Source: an uncultured Lysobacteraceae bacterium (GTDB taxonomy: Bacteria; Pseudomonadota; Gammaproteobacteria; Xanthomonadales; Rhodanobacteraceae). From it: a stretch of 25,804 bases of DNA. The stretch covers positions 1 to 25,804 of the forward strand of contig CAMLSI010000016.1 of the NCBI GenBank assembly GCA_946482585.1, in the 5' to 3' direction. This document shows, in pieces, positions 1-8,061 of the stretch. A model generated the notes under the pieces. The model was not told the origin of the DNA. It was given only the letters and a program-made list of their open reading frames with translations, and ran no database searches. The number at the start of each line of letters is the position of its first letter. Position 1 is the first letter of the stretch. Position numbers and translations under genes: made by a program.

Positions 1-406
1 TTTGTGGTGTATCGATTCCGAAGACTGTGCTTCCGATGGCCTGCCGTTTTGCCAGAGCGACGGCGTGCGCGAGGCGATCCATCAGCAACGTGCGATTGGG
101 CAAACCGGTCAGCGCATCGTGACCGGCGGTGTGCGACGCATCCTGCAGGGCGCTCGTCGCGCTCTCCGCTTCGGCGCGGGCCAGCAACGCGCAGACGACC
201 AGTTGATTGTTGGCTTCGACCAGCCAGGCGTTGGATTCCAGCGGCGGCGCGGAACGATAGTTCCCGAGCGCCGACTCGGTCTGTATCAGCTCGTGCTGCA
301 GCCGTTTGAGCCGTGCGCGCGTGCGCTCGGTCAGCATTCGTATCTCGGTCAGGCGCCGCAGCGCGTCGCCGGTCGAACCATCGTTTGCGGGGGGCGACAG
401 GGTCAT
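1..406 (-). CDS. GGDEF-domain protein (putative diguanylate cyclase), N-terminal part, cut by window edge
   Basis: This is the first 135 codons of a longer gene that runs off the left edge. Residues 1 to about 95 are a helical, probably coiled-coil linker with no recognisable sensor domain or membrane segment. They are followed by HDALTGLPNRTLLMDRL, the classic opening helix of a GGDEF domain, which in active enzymes makes c-di-GMP from two GTP. The active-site half (the GGDEF loop) lies outside the window, so activity cannot be judged. In the last visible residues (VFGIDTPQ) the usual D-x-D-x-F-K segment keeps the first Asp but has Pro in place of the second. The ATG overlaps the TGA of the upstream KaiC-like gene (ATGA), so the two are probably translationally coupled and functionally linked. 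Identification of the domain is firm; enzymatic activity is not. Confidence 0.8.
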   Translation of the reverse strand, partial: MTLSPPANDGSTGDALRRLTEIRMLTERTRARLKRLQHELIQTESALGNYRSAPPLESNAWLVEANNQLVVCALLARAEAESATSALQDASHTAGHDALTGLPNRTLLMDRLAHAVALAKRQAIGSTVFGIDTPQ

Positions 407-1913
407 GGCGACGGACTGAAGCCCCTGATCGCGGTCGCGACGGTGCTGCCGTCAGCGGAGTTCTGCGCACCCTGTTGCCGTGCGGACCTGCCGCCCAGCA
501 ATCCGTCGTGATTCGACAGCGCGACGCCGATGTGAATGCCGGCATCGTCGATGGAAAACAGGCGCAGCTCATCCGAATGCGGGCTGCCCCTGACTTTTGC
601 GACGGCCATGACGCGCCGCAGGCGGCTGTCGAGTTCGACGTAGCGCTGAACAATGATCGCATCGGTGAGAAAGGCGGTGCCGTGCGGACTGAAACGCAGA
701 TCGGTGTAGCGGTCTTCGAGCTCCGAGATCATGAGCGTCGAGACGCCGATGGCGGACAGGGCGTCGACCAGGCGCGCCAGGGATTCGCGGAAGTCGTCGC
801 GGAACGTCGGCGCCAGTGCCAGCTCGAATCCGGACAGGGAATCGATGACGACGCGTGTGGCATTGAGCCGCCGGATCGCGCCGATGAGGAGCAGGATGAC
901 TTCGTTGATGGACAGGTCGGTCGCGCGACTCTCCACCAGTTCGACGCGGCCTTCCTCGATCAGCGTTTCCAGTGCCGCGTTGCGCAGGCGTGTCGCGTGC
1001 TGCTCGAAAACGGCGATGACGCCGTTCTCGCCGCTGCGCGCCCCTTCGATCAGGAATGCCTCCGCGAGGATGCTCTTGCCCGCCCCGGACGGTCCGGCGA
1101 CCAGGAGCGAATAACCGCGTGGCAGCCCGCCGCCCATCATGTCGTCCAGCAGCGGTACGCCCATCAGGACGCGCGCGCGCTTCGCCGCCGGCGCTTCCCA
1201 GGGCAGTGCATGCGTGGGCTGTACCGGCGCGAATATCGTGAGACCGGCCTGGTCGATGCGGAAGGTGTGCAATCCGGACAACGTGGACTGTCCGCGCATC
1301 TTCACGATTTGCATTTTCCTGACCATCGAATTGCGCTGGATGCTCTGGTGCAGCCAGATCAGGCCGTCGGCAACGGTGAGAACCGGATGAGTATCGTCGT
1401 CGCCGGCGTATTCGCCGATCAGGAACGTCGTTGCCTGCCAGCTCGTCATCAACATGCCGAGCCGCTGGATGAAGTGCTGCAGCGTCCCGCGCGCGTTGCC
1501 GCTGCTCGCGGCCGTCAATACGGCCGAGCGGAACGAATCCACGAACAGGAAGGCCGGTCCGTGCTTCTCGACGTCGGCGACGATACGCGCGAGCACCTTG
1601 TCCAGATTGCCTTCGAGCGTATCGTCGGCCACGTCGAGGAAAAACACCGAGTGGTTGACGGACTCGGTGTCGAAAAACGAGAACTGCTGCTGGTAGCGCA
1701 GCATCTTCAGCAGCGGTTCTCCGTGCAGTGTCAGATAGAGCGCCGGACGCTGCCGGCTGGCCAGCGCGAACATCAGCTGGTGCGCCAGCGTCGTCTTGCC
1801 GCAGCCGGCCGGTCCGGCGATGAGGTTGAACGAAAACTCCGGCAATCCGCCGCCGAGTACCTCGTCGAGTCCGGGCACTCCGGTGGCCAATCGGCGAATC
1901 GCGACTTTTGGGT

Positions 1914-1917
<4 letters not shown>
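403..1917 (-). CDS. KaiC-like double-domain RecA-fold ATPase
   Basis: This 504-aa protein has the two-domain architecture of KaiC (about 519 aa in cyanobacteria). Domain CI has Walker A GPAGCGKT at residues 35-42 and a Walker B strand FLFVDS at 123-128. Domain CII has Walker A GPSGAGKS at 275-282 and Walker B VVIDS near 356-360. It is soluble, with no signal peptide. Against cyanobacterial KaiC from memory, the CI catalytic EE pair is replaced by His65-Gly66. CII keeps Glu305 but has Gln306. The autophosphorylated Ser431-Thr432 align with Ala415-Phe416. It is therefore unlikely to run a KaiABC-type phosphorylation clock; proteobacterial KaiC homologues have been linked to stress adaptation. 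The ATG overlaps the upstream stop (ATGA) and the TGA overlaps the downstream GGDEF start. No kaiA or kaiB is visible. The family call is firm; the role is unknown. Confidence 0.93.
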
Positions 1918-2342
<425 letters not shown>

Positions 2343-2765
2343 GCAGAGTGGCCACGGCGACGAAGGCTGGCGGGAGATAGTAGTCCTTGCCGAAGACGCT
2401 GCGTCGAATCGTCAAAAATTAAATCGGCCGTGAAACGATGGATGGCGAGAAAAACCTTCCGATACAACGCGGGCGATTCTTTATGCCGAAGTCGCGATGG
2501 ATCGACGGCGACTTCGCCGATTTCGTGGAAATGCGAAAACTGCGCAGATCGTGCAACGACATCATGCAGGCTCTTCCGTTGGATTCGCTGATTCATCGGA
2601 GGCTATGTGCGCTTCCGCACGGTGAAGGGGCTGGCGTTGCCCCATGCTGATCGGTGCGCAATCGCAAAATGCCGCCGAAACGCGGGGAATCCTGCGATTC
2701 ACCCGCCGGCGCGAGATACGTTTCCGATCGCCGATGGCAGAGCGGTGCCGTCGGTGTCGATTCCC

Positions 2766-2777
2766 GACGGATCCGTC
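2766..2777. promoter_or_regulatory. 12-bp perfect palindrome followed by T4
   Basis: GACGGATCCGTC is a perfect palindrome, followed on the plus strand by TTTT. It could be a regulator binding site. It is too short and loop-less for a good terminator. No function is assigned. Confidence 0.2.
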
Positions 2778-2917
2778 TTTTCCCGAATGGCGCCGTACGA
2801 AATTTTCGATGGTACGGTGCGAGTGATTCGCTGCGCCGTGCGAAAAAAAAATTCGGCCACGACGATCGTCCGATGACTTTCGGTCGCGACAACGACGCCT
2901 CATCGATTGCTATTCGC

Positions 2918-2929
2918 TGCCGATCGGCA
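2918..2929. promoter_or_regulatory. 12-bp perfect palindrome about 50 bp before the BON gene start
   Basis: TGCCGATCGGCA is a perfect palindrome centred about 54 bp upstream of the BON gene ATG (2978), where an operator would sit. I do not recognise the regulator. Confidence 0.25.
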
Positions 2930-2977
2930 ATTCCGGCCGTTCGGCCACGCGTGCCCATCGTTTCACTGGAGAAATAC

Positions 2978-3823
2978 ATGAACGCTATTCCGAGTCTGAC
3001 CTTGTCCTGCGCCATCGCGTTGGGCCTGTGCATCGTCGCTCCTGCCATGGCCGTCGAGCCGGCGGTGCGCGAGACGATGAGCGAGCGCATCGCCGATGCG
3101 CGTCACGAGGCGCAGATCCTCACCAGCTTCAGCATGAACCGGCACTTGAGAGACTATGCATTCACCGTTTCCGTCAACGGCACCAGGGCCAGCATCGGCG
3201 GCAACGTGGAAGATGAGGTGGCAAAGGATCTGGCCGGTCACATCGCCAGGCGCGTCGACGGCATCACGGAAGTCGACAACGACATCGTCGTTGACGCGGG
3301 CTACATCCGCACAACGAGCGCCGGAACGACGCGCCGTTTTGGCGACACCATCGACGACGCGACGATCGACGCATCGATCAAATACAAGATGCTGTGGAAT
3401 TCGCGCACGGACGGTCTCGACATCCATGTCGCCAGCGACAACGGCCGGGTGCGCCTGAGCGGCACCGCGGGCAGCGACGCCGAGCGCAATCTGGCCGTGC
3501 GCATCGCGCGGGATACCGCCGGCGTCACCAGCGTGGACAACCAGATCGCGTTGAACGGCAAGACCGGGACGCCGGCGGAGCCGCGCTCCGGCACGTCGCC
3601 GAACGGGCCGATGACGGATTCGTGGATCACGTCGAAAGTGAAGTCGTCGCTGGTGTTCACGCGCGGCGTCAACGGCTTCGCCATCACGGTGACGACGCTC
3701 AACGGAACCGTGTCGCTGCAGGGCGTGGTCGACAGCGCGGCGGAACGCGAACTGGCAGTTCGCGTGACGCGGGACATCCGCGGCGTGCTGAAGGTCGACG
3801 CGCAAGGACTCAAGGTCGGCTGA
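2978..3823 (+). CDS. Periplasmic protein with three BON domains (OsmY-like)
   Basis: This 281-aa exported protein begins with a clear Sec signal peptide (hydrophobic core about residues 7-20, cleavage after APAMA near residue 25). Three BON repeats follow, at about 38-105, 125-192 and 212-279. Each has the typical pattern of a helix, a short beta hairpin with a V-x-L-x-G-type turn, and a conserved R(I/V)(A/T)R..GV..V(D)N segment. BON proteins such as OsmY are periplasmic, thought to bind membranes or outer-membrane protein precursors and often induced by osmotic or envelope stress. The ATG at 2978 is chosen because GGAGA lies five bases upstream and the signal peptide begins there; the same frame stays open further upstream without coding character. 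The downstream DUF883 gene (77-bp gap containing a strong hairpin) suggests a common stress operon. Confidence 0.88.
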   Translation: MNAIPSLTLSCAIALGLCIVAPAMAVEPAVRETMSERIADARHEAQILTSFSMNRHLRDYAFTVSVNGTRASIGGNVEDEVAKDLAGHIARRVDGITEVDNDIVVDAGYIRTTSAGTTRRFGDTIDDATIDASIKYKMLWNSRTDGLDIHVASDNGRVRLSGTAGSDAERNLAVRIARDTAGVTSVDNQIALNGKTGTPAEPRSGTSPNGPMTDSWITSKVKSSLVFTRGVNGFAITVTTLNGTVSLQGVVDSAAERELAVRVTRDIRGVLKVDAQGLKVG

Positions 3824-3857
3824 TCGTTGCAGACTCCACTCTTCCACGCTGTGCATA

Positions 3858-3883
3858 CCGTGCCCCGTACTAGCGGGGCACGG
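3858..3883 (+). terminator. Intercistronic hairpin: perfect 10-bp GC-rich stem, 6-nt loop, no U-tract
   Basis: The left arm CCGTGCCCCG (3858-3867) and right arm CGGGGCACGG (3874-3883) are perfectly complementary around a TACTAG loop. It lies 35 nt after the BON stop and 17 nt before the DUF883 ATG, close to that gene's ribosome binding site (GAGGA, from 3890). With no T-run it is better read as an mRNA-stabilising, processing or attenuating structure than as a full intrinsic terminator. Confidence 0.5.
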
Positions 3884-3900
3884 GTAACCGAGGAACACCG

Positions 3901-4179
3901 ATGAAAACGAACGACGTCAAATCGAAGATTGCGGATGGTGCCGGGCGCGTCGAGCGCGTCGTGGCTGCGGCGGGTGCGAGTCTCGGCAACGGCGCCGAAG
4001 CCATCGCCGACAGCGCCGAACGCGCGGATCAGACGATGAATGATCTCGGCACGCGTCTGCTGCAGCGCGCGAAGGACCTGGGCGAGGCGGCCGGTCGGCA
4101 GGCGCATCTGCGCCCGTATGCGGTATTCGGCGTGGCCTTCATCGCGGGCGTGATTTTCGCGCGCGCCTTGCGGCGCTGA
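3901..4179 (+). CDS. DUF883/ElaB-YqjD-like membrane-anchored protein
   Basis: This 92-aa protein has the build of the YqjD/ElaB family. An amphipathic helical N-terminal part (about residues 1-70, rich in Ala, Glu, Asp and Lys) is followed by one C-terminal transmembrane helix, PYAVFGVAFIAGVIFARAL (72-90), and ends in basic residues. In E. coli these proteins are tail-anchored in the inner membrane, bind ribosomes and accumulate in stationary phase under RpoS. GAGGA about seven bases before the ATG supports the start. The gene follows the BON gene and is separated by 2 nt from the next small membrane-protein gene, resembling yqjD-type operons. The family call is confident; the role is by analogy. 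Confidence 0.82.
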   Translation: MKTNDVKSKIADGAGRVERVVAAAGASLGNGAEAIADSAERADQTMNDLGTRLLQRAKDLGEAAGRQAHLRPYAVFGVAFIAGVIFARALRR

Positions 4180-4181
4180 TC

Positions 4182-4448
4182 GTGCCGCGCATCGATGCGG
4201 AACGCCGACCGGACGATGCCGTGCTGCGCGGCGCGCCGAGTCTGCGCGCGCTGGTCGTGGGCGGCGTGCTCGGCGGCATGGCCTTCGTGGCGATATCGCC
4301 GGCACGCTGGTCCGGCTTCGCCGCGTGGCTGACGAGCGCAGCAGCCCGACTGGCGCGCTCGCCCGCGGGTCCGGCCGTGCTGGCCGCCGCAGGGACGGCC
4401 TTGCTGCGGCGCTCCGGCGAACGCCGGCACGGAACGCCGCGTGCCTGA
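4182..4448 (+). CDS. Small hypothetical membrane-associated protein (88 aa)
   Basis: This GTG-started frame begins 2 nt after the DUF883 stop, an arrangement that suggests translational coupling. Residues 22-40 (RALVVGGVLGGMAFVAISP) could span or insert in the membrane. A second, weaker Ala-rich segment lies at 62-75, and the C-terminus is basic. I cannot assign a family; by position it may play the role that yqjE/yqjK-type small proteins play next to YqjD. Third-position G/C bias is normal for the region. No alternative ATG gives a better start. Confidence 0.55.
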   Translation: MPRIDAERRPDDAVLRGAPSLRALVVGGVLGGMAFVAISPARWSGFAAWLTSAAARLARSPAGPAVLAAAGTALLRRSGERRHGTPRA

Positions 4449-4627
4449 ATCGTCACGAGCCGCGCGGGTTCGCCGCGCGATACGGTCGCCGGCTCGCCGG
4501 CGCCGGGCTTCACCGAAGGACTCTCTGAGGAGCGGAGCAGATGGCCGCAATCGGTCGCGCACGCGGTGCACCAATGTGCGCTAACGTACATAGGCGGGTG
4601 CGTGATTCATCTAGAGTCAATCGCCGG

Positions 4628-4649
4628 CCGGATGCTGAAAGACATCCGG
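4628..4649 (+). ncRNA. Hairpin forming a possible small RNA or structured leader with the adjacent terminator
   Basis: Arms CCGGATG (4628-4634) and CATCCGG (4643-4649) pair perfectly around an 8-nt loop, only six bases upstream of an intrinsic terminator. Two stem-loops ending in a U-run are typical of a trans-acting sRNA 3' end or a transcription-attenuating leader. I recognise no known riboswitch consensus and no clear promoter. Confidence 0.3.
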
Positions 4650-4655
4650 ATGGGA

Positions 4656-4682
4656 GCGATCCAGGGATGGGTCGCTTTTTTT
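4656..4682 (+). terminator. Rho-independent terminator (7-bp stem plus T7)
   Basis: Arms GCGATCC (4656-4662) and GGGTCGC (4669-4675) pair with one G-U, with loop AGGGAT, followed directly by seven T residues (4676-4682). This is the best intrinsic terminator in the window. It lies 208 nt after the last upstream gene and 155 nt before the Crp/Fnr start, so it ends either the upstream operon transcript or a short independent RNA. Confidence 0.6.
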
Positions 4683-4837
4683 CCGCCGAAGGTGCGAGGC
4701 GCCGCGACGACGTGCGCGGTGCGCCGATCTCAGCGGCGGATGCAATGCGGCGATGGGCTCTCGTCACTGCGCTTTGCGGATCCGATCGCAAGGATGCACG
4801 ATGGTTTCGCCCCCTGTCCCTGCGCGTCGAGGCGTGT

Positions 4838-5557
4838 GTGTCAGCTATTCCTCCTGCACGAACGAACCACATCCTCCGCGCTCTGCCTGCCGACGAGTGG
4901 CTGCGCATCGAGCCGCGACTCGAGCCCGTCGACATGCCGCTGGGCGCCGTGTTGTACGAATCGGGCCGGCGACTGCGGCATGTATATTTTCCGACAAGTT
5001 CCATCGTTTCGTTGTTGTACGTGATGAAGGACGGCGCGTCGGCGGAAATCGCCATCGTCGGCAACGAGGGCCTGGTCGGCGTCTCCCTGTTCATGGGCGG
5101 CGAAACCACGCCCAGCCGTGCCGTCATACAAAGTGCCGGCCAGGGCTACCGCCTGAAAGGCCAGTACATCAAGGAAGAATTCAGTCGCGCCGCCGTGCTG
5201 CAGCAACTGCTGCTGCGCTATACGCAGGCGCTGCTGACCCAGATGGCGCAGACGGCCGTCTGCAACCGCCACCACAGCGTCGACCAGCAGCTCTGCCGCT
5301 GGCTGCTGTTGAGCCTGGACCGCCTGCCGACGAACCAGCTGACGATGACGCAGGAACTCATCGCCAACATGCTGGGCGTGCGGCGCGAAGGCGTCACCGA
5401 AGCCGCAGGGAAACTGCAGTCCGCCGGCCTGATCAGCTACAGCCGCGGCCACATCGTGGTACTGGACCGGCAGCGTCTCGAGGCGCGTGCCTGCGAATGC
5501 TATCGGGTCGTCAAGGACGAATTCGATCGCCTGCTTCCGGAAGCGGTTCGTGGCTGA
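4838..5557 (+). CDS. Crp/Fnr-family transcriptional regulator, copy 1
   Basis: This 239-aa protein has an N-terminal cyclic-nucleotide-binding-like beta-barrel (about residues 25-115; LGAVLYESG, RHVYFPTSSIVSLL, IAIVGNEGLVGVSLFMGG), a long dimer helix and a C-terminal winged helix (about 165-212; TMTQELIANMLGVRREGVTEA as recognition region). It lacks the N-terminal Cys set of FNR and an obvious cAMP-phosphate Arg-Ser pair, so the ligand is unknown. A C-terminal Cys-x-Cys (219, 221) is shared with the next gene. The GTG at 4838 is chosen because GAGG lies five bases upstream and the length fits the family; an in-frame ATG at 4541 would add 99 unlikely residues. It is followed by a diverged paralogue 132 bp downstream. 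Confidence 0.88.
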   Translation: MSAIPPARTNHILRALPADEWLRIEPRLEPVDMPLGAVLYESGRRLRHVYFPTSSIVSLLYVMKDGASAEIAIVGNEGLVGVSLFMGGETTPSRAVIQSAGQGYRLKGQYIKEEFSRAAVLQQLLLRYTQALLTQMAQTAVCNRHHSVDQQLCRWLLLSLDRLPTNQLTMTQELIANMLGVRREGVTEAAGKLQSAGLISYSRGHIVVLDRQRLEARACECYRVVKDEFDRLLPEAVRG

Positions 5558-5689
5558 CATCCTGCGGCGCCGTGCATCGCGCGTGCGCGTCGGGTTCGGC
5601 GGCGTCGCCGGATCGTGACCAGGGCTCGCGTCGGGCCGCGCCTCGACGCCGTGCGCGACTCGGATGCACGCCGCACGGGCTGGCCGGGC

Positions 5690-6388
5690 ATGAATGCCCG
5701 GGCGGTCGCCAACCGGCTCCTGTCCGCGCTTCCCGATGCCGATCGTCGGCTCATCGTGCGCGTCGGCGACACCGTCGAGCTGATCGCCGACGACGTGCTC
5801 CATCAGGCCGGAAAGCGCGTGCGCCATGTCTATTTTCCGATCGCCGGTTTCGTCGCGCTGATCGCGCCCGTGGGAGTGCATGCCGGCCTGGAAGTGGCCA
5901 TGGTCGGCAACGAGGGCATGATCGGAACGGCGGTACTGCTGGGCGTTTCCGCGTCGCCGTTGGCGCACCGGGTCATCGGCGGCGGCGTCGCGCTGAAGGT
6001 CGGTGCGGCACAGTTCCGTCGCCAGCTGGAACAGAGTCCCGCGTTGCGGCGAAAGCTCGATCGCTACGCCTGCGTGAAGATGCAGCAGATCGCGCTGACC
6101 GCGGCGTGTGCGCGCTACCACGTGGTCGAGGCCCGGCTGTCCCGCTGGCTGTTGGTCGCTCACGATCATTCGTCGCTCGGCCCGTTCCACGCCACGCACG
6201 AGCTGCTCGCGTATCTGCTCGGCGTACGCCGCGTCGGCATCACTGAGGCGGCGGGGGGGCTGCAGAAAAGTGGACTTATCCACTACAGCCGCGGCGAAAT
6301 CGCCATCCTCGACCGCCGCGGGCTCGAAGCGCGTTGCTGCGATTGCTATCACGCAGCGAATGCACTGTATCGGCGCATCGTCGGCTAG
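5690..6388 (+). CDS. Crp/Fnr-family transcriptional regulator, copy 2 (diverged tandem paralogue)
   Basis: This 232-aa protein has the same architecture and many of the same signatures as the preceding gene: RHVYFPIAGFVALI (45-58), EVAMVGNEGMIGTAVLLG (69-86), the helix-turn-helix region THELLAYLLGVRRVGITEA (169-187), then GLIHYSRGEIAILDRRGLEAR. The two are clearly tandem paralogues but have diverged a good deal in the sensor half. The final helix keeps a Cys-rich C-C-x-C-Y (216-220). The ATG at 5690 gives an N-terminus that aligns with copy 1; an in-frame GTG at 5615 would add 25 residues without homology. The antiporter gene follows 158 bp later and could be a target; that link is inference only. 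Confidence 0.86.
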   Translation: MNARAVANRLLSALPDADRRLIVRVGDTVELIADDVLHQAGKRVRHVYFPIAGFVALIAPVGVHAGLEVAMVGNEGMIGTAVLLGVSASPLAHRVIGGGVALKVGAAQFRRQLEQSPALRRKLDRYACVKMQQIALTAACARYHVVEARLSRWLLVAHDHSSLGPFHATHELLAYLLGVRRVGITEAAGGLQKSGLIHYSRGEIAILDRRGLEARCCDCYHAANALYRRIVG

Positions 6389-6546
6389 GCGCGCGACCGC
6401 CGGTCCGCCGGAGATGACGCCATGGAGAAGAACGCCACAGCAAGAGCCGAGCCGAGAGACCCCGCGCCGCGCGCACGCGGTCACGCGATCTGCGGGCCGT
6501 GGCGGCGGAATGACGCGGATGGGATTGCAGTGCCGGGGCAGCGACG

Positions 6547-7845
6547 ATGTCGGTAGCCGAGTGGTCGCTGTTCGTCGGCATGCTGCTGCTGACGATGGTA
6601 TTCGCGAGCAAGCTGCTCGGCCGGCTGCCGTTGAGCAGCGCCATGGTCTATCTCGCGCTGGGCTGCCTGCTGGGGCCGCAAGTCGCCGATGTGCTGGATC
6701 CGGATCCGCTGCTCAATACGGTCGTGCTGGAACGGATAGCGGAAGTCGCGCTGCTGATTTCGTTGTTTGCCGTCGGCCTTCAGCTCGGCGTGCCGCTGCG
6801 CGACCGGCGCTGGCGGCTTCCGCTGCGGCTGGCGTTCGTTTCGATGGCGACGATGGTCGCGTTGGTGGCGGTGGCGGGCGTCTGGCTGCTCGATCTGCCG
6901 CTGGGCGCCGCCGTGCTGCTGGGCGCGATCATCGCGCCCACCGATCCGGTGCTGGCTTCGGGCGTGCAGTCCGATGCGGGGCCGCGCCCCGATCGCGTCG
7001 GTTTCAGCCTCGCCGGTGAGGGTGGGCTCAATGACGGTGCCGCATTCCCCTTCGTGATGCTCGGCCTGGGATTGCTGGGCCTGCACGAGGTCGGCCCGAA
7101 TTTCCTGCGTTGGCTCAGCGTGGATCTGCTCTGGGCCACCATCGGCGGCGCGGCCATCGGCGGCATTCTCGGAGCGGGCGTCGGGCGCCTCGTCGTCTAT
7201 CTGCGCACGCGTCACGGCGAAGCCGTCGGCCTGGACGAGTTCCTTGCGCTGGGCCTGGTGGGCATGGCCTACGGCATCGCGCAGCTGAGCCTGGCGTCAG
7301 GATTCCTGTCGGTATTCGCAGCCGGCCTCGCGCTGCAGCGCGTGCGCGAACAGCCGCAGCAGGACACGCCGTCCCTGCGCTCCGCCGATGACGTCGAAGG
7401 ACATTCCTATCAGACGATGGCGACGCATCCGGAGCATGCGAGCGCCACGATGCACGACTCCGTCCAGAGCTTCAACGAACAGCTGGAGAAGCTGGCCGAA
7501 CTGGCCCTGGTTCTGGTCGTCGGCGCCATGCTGGCCAATGCGGAACTGCCCGTCGAAACCTGGTGGTTCATTCCGCTGGTTCTGGTCGTCTTCAGGCCGC
7601 TCTCGGTGATGGCCGCCACCGTCGGCGAACATCTCAATCCGCCGCAACGCCTGCTCATCGGATGGTTCGGCATTCGCGGTATCGGATCCGTCTTCTATCT
7701 GCTGTTGGCCCTGCGGCACGGCGTCAGCGGTCATGTCGCCGATACGTTGATATCGCTGACCCTGTGGACCGTGGTCACCTCCATCGTCGTGCATGGATTG
7801 ACGGCCCAGCCGCTCATGCGCCGCTACTGGAACTGGCGAAAGTAG
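6547..7845 (+). CDS. CPA1-type cation:proton antiporter (NhaP-like)
   Basis: This 432-aa inner-membrane protein has about 11-12 hydrophobic segments. It carries the signature motifs of Na+/H+ exchangers of the CPA1/CPA2 superfamily: GAIIAPTDPVLASG (126-139, with the ion-binding TDP unwound-helix motif, Asp133) and GEGGLNDGAAFP (157-168, the N-D pair of electroneutral NhaP-type exchangers). Such proteins exchange Na+ or K+ for protons and control pH and salt tolerance. A hydrophilic cytoplasmic loop between about residues 275 and 325 is unusually long and rich in Gln, His, Met and Ser; it may be regulatory. The ATG at 6547 has a weak GGGG upstream. A 44-codon frame (6422-6556) overlaps its start, but I do not regard that as a proven leader peptide. 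There is no C-terminal TrkA domain. Confidence 0.88.
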   Translation: MSVAEWSLFVGMLLLTMVFASKLLGRLPLSSAMVYLALGCLLGPQVADVLDPDPLLNTVVLERIAEVALLISLFAVGLQLGVPLRDRRWRLPLRLAFVSMATMVALVAVAGVWLLDLPLGAAVLLGAIIAPTDPVLASGVQSDAGPRPDRVGFSLAGEGGLNDGAAFPFVMLGLGLLGLHEVGPNFLRWLSVDLLWATIGGAAIGGILGAGVGRLVVYLRTRHGEAVGLDEFLALGLVGMAYGIAQLSLASGFLSVFAAGLALQRVREQPQQDTPSLRSADDVEGHSYQTMATHPEHASATMHDSVQSFNEQLEKLAELALVLVVGAMLANAELPVETWWFIPLVLVVFRPLSVMAATVGEHLNPPQRLLIGWFGIRGIGSVFYLLLALRHGVSGHVADTLISLTLWTVVTSIVVHGLTAQPLMRRYWNWRK

Positions 7846-8061
7846 AGCGCCGCAGCGGACCGTCGTCGTTCGATGACCTGGACGCGATCGGCGGCGATTT
7901 CCTGCCGTGCGACGCCGTGGCCGTCGCTGACCTCGATGCCTAACCGCCGCTTCCAGGTCGAGCACCCGAATCGCATCAAGGGTATTTAGAGCATCAAGAC
8001 TGAGATCCCGATGCAGAAGATCAAACAGTTCTCGGGGTTGCCGATGCAGTGCGTACGTCTT

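Larger units (their letters stand above)
2343..2977. other. 635-bp divergent intergenic region between the kaiC-like operon and the BON gene
   Basis: No convincing gene is seen. The region must hold the promoters of the minus-strand kaiC-like operon and of the plus-strand BON gene. It contains a run of nine A residues (2843-2851), a T-rich stretch on the minus strand near 2413-2420, and two perfect 12-bp palindromes listed separately. A 70-codon open frame (2438-2650, plus) has weak third-position bias and no clear ribosome binding site, so I do not call it. Base composition is visibly less GC-rich than the flanking genes. Confidence 0.5.
4449..4837. other. 389-bp intergenic region with several RNA-like hairpins
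   Basis: No gene is called here. It contains a short hairpin 40 nt after the 88-aa gene (arms 4487-4492 and 4497-4502), then a second hairpin (4628-4649) and an intrinsic terminator (4656-4682). The rest is presumably the promoter and leader of the first Crp/Fnr gene. A frame in phase with that gene is open from an ATG at 4541, preceded by GGAG-like sequence. It would add 99 unusual residues, run through the terminator, and lack coding character. Confidence 0.45.

Noticed and set aside
2438..2650. A 70-codon plus-strand ORF in the kaiC-BON intergenic region
   Set aside because: Weak third-position bias, no ribosome binding site, no recognisable domain, and it lies where promoters must be.
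4541..4837. An N-terminal extension of the first Crp/Fnr regulator from ATG 4541
   Set aside because: It has a GGAG-like site, but it would add 99 unlikely residues, run through an intrinsic terminator and exceed the family length. GTG 4838 with GAGG fits better.
7846..8061. An acidic C-terminal continuation of the antiporter in the +1 frame (FDDLDAIGGDFLPCDAVAVADLDA)
   Set aside because: The antiporter ends naturally at RYWNWRK. The continuation would need a frameshift for which there is no slippery site or family support.
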